Positions 7,846 through 14,290 of a stretch of 14,290 nt of DNA are shown here, in pieces. Every line of letters begins with the position of its first letter. Position 1 is the stretch's first letter. The notes beneath the pieces were generated by a model. That model saw only the letters and a list, made by a program, of their open reading frames with translations. It made no database searches and was not told the DNA's origin. The position numbers and the translations under genes are program-made. Where the stretch lies: the NCBI GenBank assembly GCA_027065245.1, contig JAMOOS010000100.1, positions 1 to 14,290 on the forward strand, read 5' to 3'. Source of the DNA: Desulfuromonadaceae bacterium (GTDB lineage Bacteria > Desulfobacterota > Desulfuromonadia > Desulfuromonadales > Desulfuromonadaceae).

Positions 7846-8666
7846 CACAGCACATCCGCAAAATGGGGCCGCAGACGTGAAAACACCAGCGCACCGCAGA
7901 CAAATATCGCCCCGGTACACATCCAGAAATAGAGACCGTACAGAGGATGCTGCCAGAACCACACCTTATGGATAAAGCTGTCGCGAAACCCTTGAATGAT
8001 GTAAAACACCGGGTTCAGTTTGATAACAGTCTGATAGCGATCTGGAATCATCCCCAGCGACCAGAAAATAGGCGTCAGCCAAAAACCGAATTGGATAAGC
8101 ATATCGACAATCTGACCGACATCCTTGAGAAACACCACCAGCGCCGAGGTTAACCAGGTAAACCCCAGTAACAGCACCACCGCCGCGCTGCTGTAGTAGA
8201 TCACCTGCACAGCATAGATGGTTATCGGCACATGATAAGCAAGAAAAAACACAAATATAACACCGATAAAAAACAAATGTACCACCAGCGCCGACAACAT
8301 CTTAACCACCGGCAACATGCTGACTCGGAACACCACTTTTTTTACCAGATAGCTGCTTTCGACAACCGAGCCGGTACCCTGAGCCATACACTCGGAGATA
8401 AAAAACCACGGCACTATGCCGGTAATAAGCCATAGGATAAACGGGAAGTTGTCCACCGGTGCCGATTTAAAACCGACATCGAAGACAAACCAGAATATCA
8501 TAATGGTCACCACCGGCTGGATGAACGCCCACAGCAGACCCAGGTAAGAGCCAAGATAGCGCGCTTTGAAATCGCGCGTCGTCAGTTGCAGCACCAACGC
8601 GCGATTACGATAGATATCGGCAAGAAAACCGGCAAAATGCCGCAACATGACGATAAGGCGGTTCAT
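7845..8666 (-). CDS. wzm: O-antigen/polysaccharide ABC exporter permease (Wzm, ABC2 type)
   Basis: Inner-membrane permease subunit of the O-chain exporter, 273 residues from the ATG at 8666, the usual size for the ABC2 membrane family. The cytoplasmic N-terminal helix is followed by the hallmark LTTRDFKARYLGSYLGLLWA (28-47), then about six membrane segments: near 45-63, 75-92, 115-142, 155-180, 190-207 and 240-262. Family landmarks include YLVKKVVFR (106-114), FLKDVGQIVD (179-188), WLTPIFW (196-202), LNPVFYIIQGFRDS (217-230). A TTG two codons upstream (8672) is an alternative start; neither has a strong ribosome site. It begins 6 bases after the upstream stop and its TGA shares a base with the wzt ATG. 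No Wzx or Wzy is seen in the window, so export is by the ABC route. Confidence 0.95.
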   Translation of the reverse strand: MNRLIVMLRHFAGFLADIYRNRALVLQLTTRDFKARYLGSYLGLLWAFIQPVVTIMIFWFVFDVGFKSAPVDNFPFILWLITGIVPWFFISECMAQGTGSVVESSYLVKKVVFRVSMLPVVKMLSALVVHLFFIGVIFVFFLAYHVPITIYAVQVIYYSSAAVVLLLGFTWLTSALVVFLKDVGQIVDMLIQFGFWLTPIFWSLGMIPDRYQTVIKLNPVFYIIQGFRDSFIHKVWFWQHPLYGLYFWMCTGAIFVCGALVFSRLRPHFADVL

Positions 8667-8672
8667 GGTCAA

Positions 8673-9314
8673 CTAACTACCGATCCGCTTAAGATACCCT
8701 TTGGGGTTCCAGGTAATAAGAAACGATTCCATATCCCTGTCGATGGTGAACTCTCCGTTTTCGGCAACAAATGCCTCTATCGCTTCGTACGGCCCCGGCT
8801 GAGGACCGACATCGAGTCCATGATGGCAGATACTGTCCTCGACGATAAAATAATCCCCCGGTTTGACAAAGGCAGAATACATGCGCAGCACCGCCAGGGT
8901 ATTATCAAAAGTGTGAGCGCTATCCTCAATAACCAGCACCCGCTCATCAGCGCCCACAAGCTCTTTGACTTTGTCAAACGAATCGCATGCTGCTCCTTCG
9001 ATAAAAGTGATGCGGTGGTGATTGCGCGCCTGAGGATCGACTGTGGCATGGGATATATCCAGGCCGATAACCCGACCACTACCGAGGGCGTCGCACATGT
9101 GCGCCAGAGCAAGGGTACTGCCGCCACAATAATTACCGATTTCGATAATGACATCGGGACGCATGGAGGTAATTATCTCCTGATATACCCAGCAGTCCAT
9201 TGGGCTTTTCAATGTTTTTATACCGAAATAACTGGTCTGCTCCATGATACGCTGCTGCACATGTTCCAGCACTTCGGCCAAGGGCATATCCAGATGATCT
9301 TCCATGTATTTCAT
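8673..9314 (-). CDS. Cephalosporin-hydroxylase (CmcI) family protein, probable sugar O-methyltransferase
   Basis: A 213-residue Rossmann-fold SAM-dependent enzyme of the CmcI/rhamnosyl O-methyltransferase family. Evidence: motif I IIEIGNYCGGSTLALAH (56-72), acidic strand-2 residue D86 in VIGLDIS, ITFIEGAACD (102-111), a metal-site candidate in VLVIEDSAH (126-134) and FIVEDS (156-161), and the family's tail FLITWNPKGYLKR (198-210). The ATG at 9314 is preferred because GTGAGG lies 5 bases upstream; an in-frame GTG at 9350 would add 12 residues but has no ribosome site. It lies between rmlC and wzm in an apparent single transcript, so methylation of a rhamnose or other residue of the exported glycan is the natural inference. 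Family members also act on antibiotics and glycolipids, and some have no known substrate, so the acceptor and position are open. Confidence 0.85.
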   Translation of the reverse strand: MKYMEDHLDMPLAEVLEHVQQRIMEQTSYFGIKTLKSPMDCWVYQEIITSMRPDVIIEIGNYCGGSTLALAHMCDALGSGRVIGLDISHATVDPQARNHHRITFIEGAACDSFDKVKELVGADERVLVIEDSAHTFDNTLAVLRMYSAFVKPGDYFIVEDSICHHGLDVGPQPGPYEAIEAFVAENGEFTIDRDMESFLITWNPKGYLKRIGS

Positions 9315-9319
9315 AACTG

Positions 9320-9325
9320 CCTCAC
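9320..9325 (-). promoter_or_regulatory. Ribosome binding site deciding the start of the CmcI-family gene
   Basis: GTGAGG on the minus strand, 5 bases before the ATG at 9314. It favours that ATG over the upstream GTG at 9350, which has no comparable site. Confidence 0.55.
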
Positions 9326-9355
9326 TTGTAGCGGTATCGCCGGAGCGCACCGTAA

Positions 9356-9904
9356 TTAATCGAACAGATTGGCCTGCGCCAGCGCTGGCGCCACAGCGTC
9401 CTTGGCGGAAAGCTGCGGCGCCGCGTCTAGGGGCCAGTCGATGGCCAGTTCCGCATCGTCCCAGCGGATACAGCCCTCGCTTTGCGGCGCGTAATAACTG
9501 GTGGTTTTATACAGAAATTCCGCCATTTCGGACAGCACGACAAAACCGTGGGCAAAACCTTCCGGCAGCCAGAACAGCCGCTTGTTCTCCGCCGACAGAC
9601 GCACCCCCACCCACTGACCGAACGTGGCACTGCCACGGCGGATATCCACCGCCACATCAAACACCTCGCCCACCACACAGCGCACCAGCTTGCCCTGAGC
9701 GGCGGGGGGAAGCTGATAATGGAGACCACGCAGCACACCACGGGCGGAGCGGGAATGGTTATCCTGCACAAACTCCACTTCACGCCCCACCGCCGCGTCA
9801 AAGTCCCGTTTGTTCCAGCTTTCCATAAAAAAACCGCGCTCGTCGCCGAACACCTGCGGTTCAATGATAAGTACGTCGGCTATTGCTGTTTTGATAATAT
9901 TCAT
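9356..9904 (-). CDS. rmlC: dTDP-4-dehydrorhamnose 3,5-epimerase
   Basis: Third step of dTDP-L-rhamnose synthesis: epimerises dTDP-4-keto-6-deoxy-D-glucose at C3 and C5. The 182-residue cupin matches the family's length. Landmarks are FGDERGFFMESWNKRDF (19-35), the catalytic histidine H62 in RGVLRGLHYQ (55-64), KLVRCVVGEVFDVAVDIR (72-89), LPEGFAHGFVVLS (113-125), the catalytic tyrosine Y132 in EFLYKTT (129-135) and the conserved D169 near the C-terminus. The ATG is 12 bases after the rmlA stop; the spacer is A-rich with no clear Shine-Dalgarno, so translation may rely on coupling to rmlA. The symbol rfbC is used for the same gene. Confidence 0.97.
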   Translation of the reverse strand: MNIIKTAIADVLIIEPQVFGDERGFFMESWNKRDFDAAVGREVEFVQDNHSRSARGVLRGLHYQLPPAAQGKLVRCVVGEVFDVAVDIRRGSATFGQWVGVRLSAENKRLFWLPEGFAHGFVVLSEMAEFLYKTTSYYAPQSEGCIRWDDAELAIDWPLDAAPQLSAKDAVAPALAQANLFD

Positions 9905-9916
9905 GGCTTTTTAATT

Positions 9917-10804
9917 TCAGGCAAACCCACACTCAGCACCCAACACAGCTTCAAGATAGTCGCGGTAACTCGAAGGCGGCGTTTCATCGATAACCCGCCG
10001 CATGGCGGCAGCGTCGAGATAGCCCTTGCGAAAGGCCACTTCCTCAAGACAGGCTATCTTAAGCCCCTGGCGCGCCTCCAGGGTGCCGATAAAGTGGCTG
10101 GCTTCGAGCAGACTCTGATGGGTGCCGGTATCAAGCCAGGCGATGCCGCGCTCAAGCTTTTCCACCTGCAAGCGCCCGCGACGCAGATAGTCCAGATTGA
10201 CATCGGTAATCTCCAGCTCGCCACGCGCTGATGGTTTCATCTGCCGGGTAATCTCCACCACCTCGTTGTCGTACAGATACAGACCGGGCACTGCGTAGCG
10301 CGATTTCGGTTGCTGCGGTTTTTCTTCCAGGCCGATGGCGACACCGGCGCTGTCGAACTCCACCACACCGTAGCGCTGCGGATCGTGCACCGGATAGCCA
10401 AATACCTTGGCGCCAGCGGTAAATTCGGCAAAAATTCGTCCTAAACCCATTTTACCGTAGAAGATGTTATCGCCAAGAATCAGGCTGACACAGTCATTGC
10501 CGATAAAATCGGCGCCGATGGTAAACGCCTGGGCGATACCGCGCGGCTCTTCCTGCACCTCGTAAGTGAAATTGACGCCGAAACGACTGCCGTCACCGAG
10601 CAGCTCCTTAAAACGCGGCGTATCCAGCGGCGTGGAGATAATCAGAATATCCCGCACTCCAGCCCGCATCAGGGTGGAGATGGGATAGTATATCATCGGC
10701 TTGTCGTACACCGGCTGCAACTGCTTGCTGGCGATAAGGGTCAGCGGATACAGGCGAGTGCCGGCGCCACCGGCAAGTACAATTCCTTTTTTTATCGCAG
10801 GCAT
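9917..10804 (-). CDS. rmlA: Glucose-1-phosphate thymidylyltransferase
   Basis: First committed step of the pathway: couples glucose 1-phosphate with dTTP to give dTDP-glucose and pyrophosphate. The 295-residue length is standard. The nucleotidyltransferase signature is KGIVLAGGAGTRLYPLT (6-22), followed by SKQLQPVYDKPMIYYPIS (26-43), QEEPRGIAQAF (84-94), metal-binding D112 in LILGDNIFYG (108-117), EEKPQQPKS (160-168), and the second metal aspartate D225 in IAWLDTGTH (221-229). The ATG at 10804 follows the rmlD stop by 14 bases; AAAGG sits about 10 bases upstream, a weak ribosome site. The symbol rfbA is used for the same gene. Confidence 0.97.
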   Translation of the reverse strand: MPAIKKGIVLAGGAGTRLYPLTLIASKQLQPVYDKPMIYYPISTLMRAGVRDILIISTPLDTPRFKELLGDGSRFGVNFTYEVQEEPRGIAQAFTIGADFIGNDCVSLILGDNIFYGKMGLGRIFAEFTAGAKVFGYPVHDPQRYGVVEFDSAGVAIGLEEKPQQPKSRYAVPGLYLYDNEVVEITRQMKPSARGELEITDVNLDYLRRGRLQVEKLERGIAWLDTGTHQSLLEASHFIGTLEARQGLKIACLEEVAFRKGYLDAAAMRRVIDETPPSSYRDYLEAVLGAECGFA

Positions 10805-10818
10805 GAGGAAAGGACCTT

Positions 10819-11706
10819 TTATGTTTCGAGGTTCATGTCAAAATACTGCGCCAGGCTGTCCTGCCAGGCGGGAACGACAATGCCGGCGGCGGTCATGATT
10901 TTATCCTTGCTCAACACCGAGTAGGCCGGGCGCGGCGCCGGCAGCGGATACTCGGCACTGGTAATGGGCTTTACGGCGGCGCGACACGGCAGGTTACGCT
11001 GCCGCATCTGCGCGACAATGGCACAGGTAAAATCATACCAGCTGCACTCTCCGGCGTTGCTGTAGTGGTAGATGCCATAGGTCGGTGCCGCTGCGGCAGT
11101 TTCCAGCTCCACCAGCCGCCACACAACTGCCGCCAGATCGGCGCTGAACGTCGGCGTACCAACCTGGTCGGCCACTACTCCCAGCTCATCACGTTCGGTG
11201 GCCAGGCGCATCATGGTGGCGACAAAATTGCCACCGGCGGGGCCGTATAACCAACTGGTGCGGACAATATAGTAACGTTGCAGAGCACTGGCTGCTATTG
11301 CCTGCTCTCCGGCCAGTTTGGATTTACCGTACACCGACAGCGGTCGCGGCTGATCATCCTCATCATACGGAACCGTTTTATCCCCGGCAAAGACAAAATC
11401 GGTAGAAATATGCACCAGCAGAGCGTTACTGGCGTAAGCCGCTGCCGCCAGATAGCCGGGTGCCTTACCGTTGACTGCATAGGCACTGTCCTGTTCGCTT
11501 TCACAGGCATCCACCCGGGTAAAAGCGGCGCAATTGATTATAACCGCCGGATTGAGCCGCGCCAGTTCTTCGCTCACCTGGCAGTGCGCCGTAACGTCGA
11601 ACTCCGGTAGATCGAGTAGATGCAGCCGCACCCCGCACGGTGCCAGTTGCCGTACCATGTGGGCCAGCATGCCGTTGGCACCCACCAGAACAACAGGTCG
11701 AATCAC
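10819..11706 (-). CDS. rmlD: dTDP-4-dehydrorhamnose reductase
   Basis: Last step of dTDP-L-rhamnose synthesis, an NAD(P)H-dependent reduction by an extended SDR enzyme. The 295 residues include a Rossmann motif GANGMLA (9-15) with alanine in place of the third glycine, INCAAFTRVDACE (57-69), HISTDFVFAGDK (99-110), catalytic YGKSK with Y126 and K130, RTSWLYGP (149-156) and QVGTPTFSADLA (181-192). The start is taken as GTG at 11706: a perfect GGAGGT lies 6 bases upstream, the codon is just past the rmlB stop, and the protein then begins MIRPVVLVGANG as in the family. The open frame extends further upstream inside rmlB, but that part is a shadow of rmlB. The symbol rfbD is used for the same gene. 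Confidence 0.96.
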   Translation of the reverse strand: MIRPVVLVGANGMLAHMVRQLAPCGVRLHLLDLPEFDVTAHCQVSEELARLNPAVIINCAAFTRVDACESEQDSAYAVNGKAPGYLAAAAYASNALLVHISTDFVFAGDKTVPYDEDDQPRPLSVYGKSKLAGEQAIAASALQRYYIVRTSWLYGPAGGNFVATMMRLATERDELGVVADQVGTPTFSADLAAVVWRLVELETAAAAPTYGIYHYSNAGECSWYDFTCAIVAQMRQRNLPCRAAVKPITSAEYPLPAPRPAYSVLSKDKIMTAAGIVVPAWQDSLAQYFDMNLET

Positions 11707-11708
11707 AG

Positions 11709-12785
11709 TTACACCTCCGCCGCTGCGCCGGTACCCAGACGCTGCCGCTGATAGCTGCCGTCCTGCACCCGCTGACACCAGGCCCTGTTATCCAGATACC
11801 ACTGTACCGTTTTGCGCATACCACTGGCAAAACTTTCCCGTGGTGTCCAGCCGAGCTGCCGCTCAATCTTTCCGGCGTCGATGGCGTAACGCATATCGTG
11901 ACCGGGGCGATCGGTAACATAGGTTATCAAATCGCGATAGTGTTGCACACCCGCCGGTTTCTGCGGCGCCAGTTCTTCCAGCAGGGTACAGATGGTTTCC
12001 ACCACCTCGATATTCTGTTTTTCGTTGTGACCGCCGATATTGTAGGTTTCGCCGACATTGCCGCCACTGACCACCCGATACAGAGCGCGGGCGTGATCCT
12101 CCACATACAACCAGTCACGCACTTGACGACCGCTACCGTACACCGGCAGTGGCTTACCCTCCAGGGCGTTGAGGATCATCAGAGGAATCAGCTTTTCGGG
12201 AAAATGGTACGGCCCGTAATTGTTGGAACAGTTGGTGAGCAGCACCGGCAGACCGTAGGTACGCCGCCAGGCACGCACCAGATGATCGGCACTGGCTTTA
12301 CTGGCCGAATAGGGTGAACTGGGCGCGTAGGGGGTATCTTCACGAAACAGAGAACCGTCGTCATCGAGATCGCCGTAAACCTCGTCGGTGGAGATATGAT
12401 GAAAACGGAACGCCTGGCGCCGCTCGTCGTTCAGCCCGTTCCAGTAGCGCCGCGCTTCTTCCAGCAGGACATAGGTGCCGACGATATTGGTCTCGATAAA
12501 TGCCGCCGGGCCGTCGATGGAACGATCGACGTGGCTTTCCGCCGCCAGATGCATCACTGCGTCAGGCTGATAACGCGCAAACACCGCGCGCAGCGCAGCG
12601 CCGTCGCAGATATCCACCTGTTCAAAATGATAACGCTCCGACCCGGCCACGTCAGCCAGAGATTCAAGATTGCCGGCGTAGGTCAGTTTATCGACATTTA
12701 TCACAGTATCGTCTCTGTGGCCGATGATGTAGCGAATCAGTGCCGAACCGATAAAACCGGCACCTCCGGTAACGAGTATCTTCAA
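11709..12785 (-). CDS. rmlB: dTDP-glucose 4,6-dehydratase
   Basis: Second step of the pathway: converts dTDP-glucose to dTDP-4-keto-6-deoxyglucose with tightly bound NAD. The 358 residues are the normal family length. Motifs: TGGAGFIGS (6-14) for NAD, DKLTYAGNL (32-40), HLAAESHVDRSI (79-90), HISTDEVYGDL (130-140) with the catalytic T133, D134 and E135, PYSASKAS (158-165) with Y159 and K163, NNYGPYHFPEKLIPL (188-202), and RPGHDMRYAID (293-303). The start is TTG at 12785, not the further upstream in-frame codon at 12821: AAGGAG lies 6 bases before this TTG and the protein then begins with the family's MKILVTGG. It lies 43 bases after the GT2 stop. The last 25 or so residues (QRQRLGTGAAAEV end) are a variable extension. 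The symbol rfbB is used for the same gene. Confidence 0.97.
   Translation of the reverse strand: MKILVTGGAGFIGSALIRYIIGHRDDTVINVDKLTYAGNLESLADVAGSERYHFEQVDICDGAALRAVFARYQPDAVMHLAAESHVDRSIDGPAAFIETNIVGTYVLLEEARRYWNGLNDERRQAFRFHHISTDEVYGDLDDDGSLFREDTPYAPSSPYSASKASADHLVRAWRRTYGLPVLLTNCSNNYGPYHFPEKLIPLMILNALEGKPLPVYGSGRQVRDWLYVEDHARALYRVVSGGNVGETYNIGGHNEKQNIEVVETICTLLEELAPQKPAGVQHYRDLITYVTDRPGHDMRYAIDAGKIERQLGWTPRESFASGMRKTVQWYLDNRAWCQRVQDGSYQRQRLGTGAAAEV
11713..11718 (-). promoter_or_regulatory. Strong ribosome binding site of rmlD, inside the end of rmlB
   Basis: GGAGGT on the minus strand overlaps the last sense codons of rmlB and ends 6 bases before the GTG start of rmlD at 11706. It fixes the non-ATG start and suggests rmlB-rmlD translational coupling. 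Confidence 0.7.
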
Positions 12786-12791
12786 GCAATG

Positions 12792-12797
12792 CTCCTT
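12792..12797 (-). promoter_or_regulatory. Ribosome binding site of rmlB (TTG start)
   Basis: AAGGAG on the minus strand, 6 bases before the TTG at 12785, in the 43-base gap between the GT2 gene and rmlB. It decides the start of rmlB. Confidence 0.7.
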
Positions 12798-12828
12798 GTT
12801 ACACGCGGTTCGTCCAGTCAACGATCCG

Positions 12829-13755
12829 CTAAAACTTGTTCAGTATGCAGGCACAGGCCAGTATAACCCGGTCGCGCAGGCGGCGACGGGTCACACCGAT
12901 ATGGCAGAGCAGGTAGCAGCCGCCCCACCAGTTATCGCCGAACACCGCAGTGACAAACGGCTGATAGCCACTTACGCACAGCCGGGCAATCAACTGCGCC
13001 TGACACCGATACCAGCCGTTGCCTATCATCTCAAGGCGACGCCGCGCCATACTCCAACCGATGTTGGCACCAAGATAATTACTGTCATGCTGACGATAAT
13101 ACAGGCTGGGACGACTGTCTATATACCAGCGCAAACCACGACTGCGCACATAGGCGTACAGCAACCAGTCGTGCTGATCCACCGCGCGCACCTGTGCGCC
13201 GCCGGCGGCAACAAACGCCTGTATCTGCCGCGCCAAGGCGACATCAAACACATAGGTACAACCGGGGCCGGCCGCTTCAAAGAGAAAATCCCAGCGCCGC
13301 TGCGGCTGCGCTTTGTCAATCGGGCGCTTGCGCCCGTTCTGCCACAGGGCGATAACATTGCTGGAATAGGCCCTGGCGCGATTTTTTTTCATCATGGTTA
13401 TGGCGCGAAGTAACTTGCCACGCAACCAGATATCGTCCTGATCGGCCATGGCCAGATAGTCAAAACCATCCAGATCCACCTCTGTCAGCAAACGGTAGAA
13501 GTTACCGGCAGCACCGTCGGCAACCGGTCGCGGCGGCAGCAGCACTATCCGCTCATCATCAGCGGCGCACCGCGCCACATAGGCGCCACTGCCATCGGTG
13601 GACGGATCAACACTGACAAACAGAGTAACGGCCACGCCGCGCTGCTGCAGCACTGAATCCATCAATCCGGCCAACCACTCCATGCCGTTGTAAACGGCCA
13701 AAACCACCGCGCAACGCGGCGAAGGTGCCACATCGGTATGGCTATTTGCGCTCAT
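12829..13755 (-). CDS. Family 2 glycosyltransferase, rhamnosyltransferase-like
   Basis: Predicted cytoplasmic inverting glycosyltransferase of 308 residues. The GT-A core shows CAVVLAVYNGMEWLAGLMDS (15-34), the nucleotide-binding D50 in VSVDPSTDGS, and a metal-binding MADQDDIWLRGKL (103-115). The downstream part has GPGCTYVF (163-170), VDQHDWLLYAYVRSRG (192-207) and LYYRQHDSNYLGAN (218-231), a pattern characteristic of rhamnosyltransferases of the RfbF/WbbL type. Hydrophobic stretches near the C-terminus (about 265-305) may associate with the membrane. The ATG at 13755 is chosen because AGGG ends 6 bases upstream; an ATG at 13761 abuts that site and a GTG lies at 13773. It overlaps the upstream GT2 by 14 bases and is followed by rmlBDAC, so dTDP-L-rhamnose is the likely donor. 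The acceptor and linkage are unknown. Confidence 0.9.
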   Translation of the reverse strand: MSANSHTDVAPSPRCAVVLAVYNGMEWLAGLMDSVLQQRGVAVTLFVSVDPSTDGSGAYVARCAADDERIVLLPPRPVADGAAGNFYRLLTEVDLDGFDYLAMADQDDIWLRGKLLRAITMMKKNRARAYSSNVIALWQNGRKRPIDKAQPQRRWDFLFEAAGPGCTYVFDVALARQIQAFVAAGGAQVRAVDQHDWLLYAYVRSRGLRWYIDSRPSLYYRQHDSNYLGANIGWSMARRRLEMIGNGWYRCQAQLIARLCVSGYQPFVTAVFGDNWWGGCYLLCHIGVTRRRLRDRVILACACILNKF

Positions 13756-14290
13756 CACCATCCCTGTCTGCACCGGTTGGCGGCAACAGCATTATCAGCA
13801 ACAGGCCCATGTTTCTCCCCAAGGTGTTTTTTCGTATCGTCCCGTTAACCACTGCGCGCCAGCGGCAACGCAGCGGCATCAGCGGCAGCTGACTCATGGC
13901 GGACAGCGCATCTGTGTCGGCACTGGATAACAGTGACCGACACCCGCGATAGCGCCGGGCAAACTCTCGTGCCTGAGCGCTCAAACGGTAGAGGTTTCGC
14001 CGGGCGTTTGACAATCGCGTTATCAGCGCTGCCGGAGTTCTGCTGTCGGCGACCACACCGACCTGATTGCCGCCGTGCTGCCGGTACAGGCTGACCTGTC
14101 CGGCATTCCAGCCCACGCTGCCAAAGGCGCGCGCCACCAGCATAAGCCACCAGTCGTGCATAACCGCCGCAGCGGGAAACGGCAACGCCAGATCCAGCAG
14201 GGGACGATTAACCAGCATGGTGCAACCGGCGGCTACATTCTGCACCAGCAGCCGGGCAAAGCAGTCCGACCACTGCGGCGACAGTTTCTG
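13742..14290 (-). CDS. Family 2 glycosyltransferase, rhamnosyltransferase-like (5' end outside window)
   Basis: C-terminal part of a GT2 enzyme whose N-terminal catalytic half lies beyond the right edge. The frame is open through the edge: 15 codons precede the first internal GTG at 14245 and fit the family (QNVAAGCTMLVNR, then VMHDWWLMLVARAFGSVGWN and SLYRQHGGNQVG). This is the same C-terminal motif series as the next gene: GCT-x-x-x, then HDW, then YRQH, so the two are tandem relatives and both are probably rhamnosyltransferases. The final 60 or so residues are basic with a short hydrophobic stretch (GLLLIMLLPP). The TAG stop is inside the following gene (14-base overlap). The true start, DxD motif and full length cannot be judged here. 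Confidence 0.88.
   Translation of the reverse strand, partial: QKLSPQWSDCFARLLVQNVAAGCTMLVNRPLLDLALPFPAAAVMHDWWLMLVARAFGSVGWNAGQVSLYRQHGGNQVGVVADSRTPAALITRLSNARRNLYRLSAQAREFARRYRGCRSLLSSADTDALSAMSQLPLMPLRCRWRAVVNGTIRKNTLGRNMGLLLIMLLPPTGADRDGDERK

Noticed and set aside
7846..7962. N-terminal extension of wzt by 39 residues.
   Set aside because: It lies entirely inside the end of wzm, has no family similarity, and the ATG at 7845 gives the standard Wzt N-terminus and a coupled TGATG junction.
8131..8297. Near-identical string ACCACCAGCGCCGA occurring twice in wzm (8131 and 8281).
   Set aside because: Both copies encode SALVV-type membrane-segment residues with the same codons; this is composition and codon preference, not a functional repeat.
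10809..10819. Short palindrome AAAGGACCTTT between rmlD and rmlA.
   Set aside because: The arms are only 5 bases with a one-base centre, too short for a terminator or a convincing operator; it partly forms the weak rmlA ribosome site.
11707..11778. N-terminal extension of rmlD by 24 residues.
   Set aside because: It overlaps the rmlB coding end and reads as an Ala/Gly/Ser-rich shadow; the GTG at 11706 has a perfect ribosome site and yields the family's N-terminus.

Overview
The window looks like a piece of the chromosome of a moderately GC-rich Gram-negative bacterium (Pseudomonadota or Desulfobacterota type; no finer placement is possible by eye). It encodes O-antigen/LPS biosynthesis and ends in a GspE/PilB-class secretion or pilus ATPase. 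All twelve genes lie on the minus strand and read from the right edge to the left edge. There are no RNA genes, mobile elements or CRISPR arrays that I can see, and no gap between genes exceeds about 45 bases.

Layout in transcription order: (1) C-terminal part of a family 2, rhamnosyltransferase-like glycosyltransferase, cut by the right edge; (2) a second rhamnosyltransferase-like GT2; (3-6) the complete dTDP-L-rhamnose set rmlB, rmlD, rmlA, rmlC; (7) a cephalosporin-hydroxylase (CmcI) family protein, probably a sugar O-methyltransferase; (8-9) the O-antigen ABC exporter, Wzm permease and Wzt ATPase with an extra C-terminal carbohydrate-binding domain; (10) a protein with two methyltransferase domains followed by a long coiled coil; (11) a GT8-like glycosyltransferase; (12) a 758-residue two-part glycosyltransferase with a degenerate GT2 half and an intact GT4 half. 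Sixteen bases after it starts the GspE/PilB-family ATPase, cut by the left edge.

Working model: RmlABCD make dTDP-L-rhamnose. The GT2 enzymes and the GT8/GT4 proteins build a rhamnose-containing glycan on the cytoplasmic face, methyltransferases modify or cap it, and Wzm-Wzt exports the finished chain after its C-terminal domain reads the cap. No wzx or wzy is seen, consistent with the ABC-transporter route. The most notable items are the dual methyltransferase plus coiled-coil protein (architecturally reminiscent of the WbdD terminator/ruler, but without a recognisable kinase), similar basic C-terminal tails on three consecutive proteins, loss of catalytic motifs in the GT2 half of the 758-residue protein, and the tight coupling of a secretion/pilus ATPase gene to an LPS operon.
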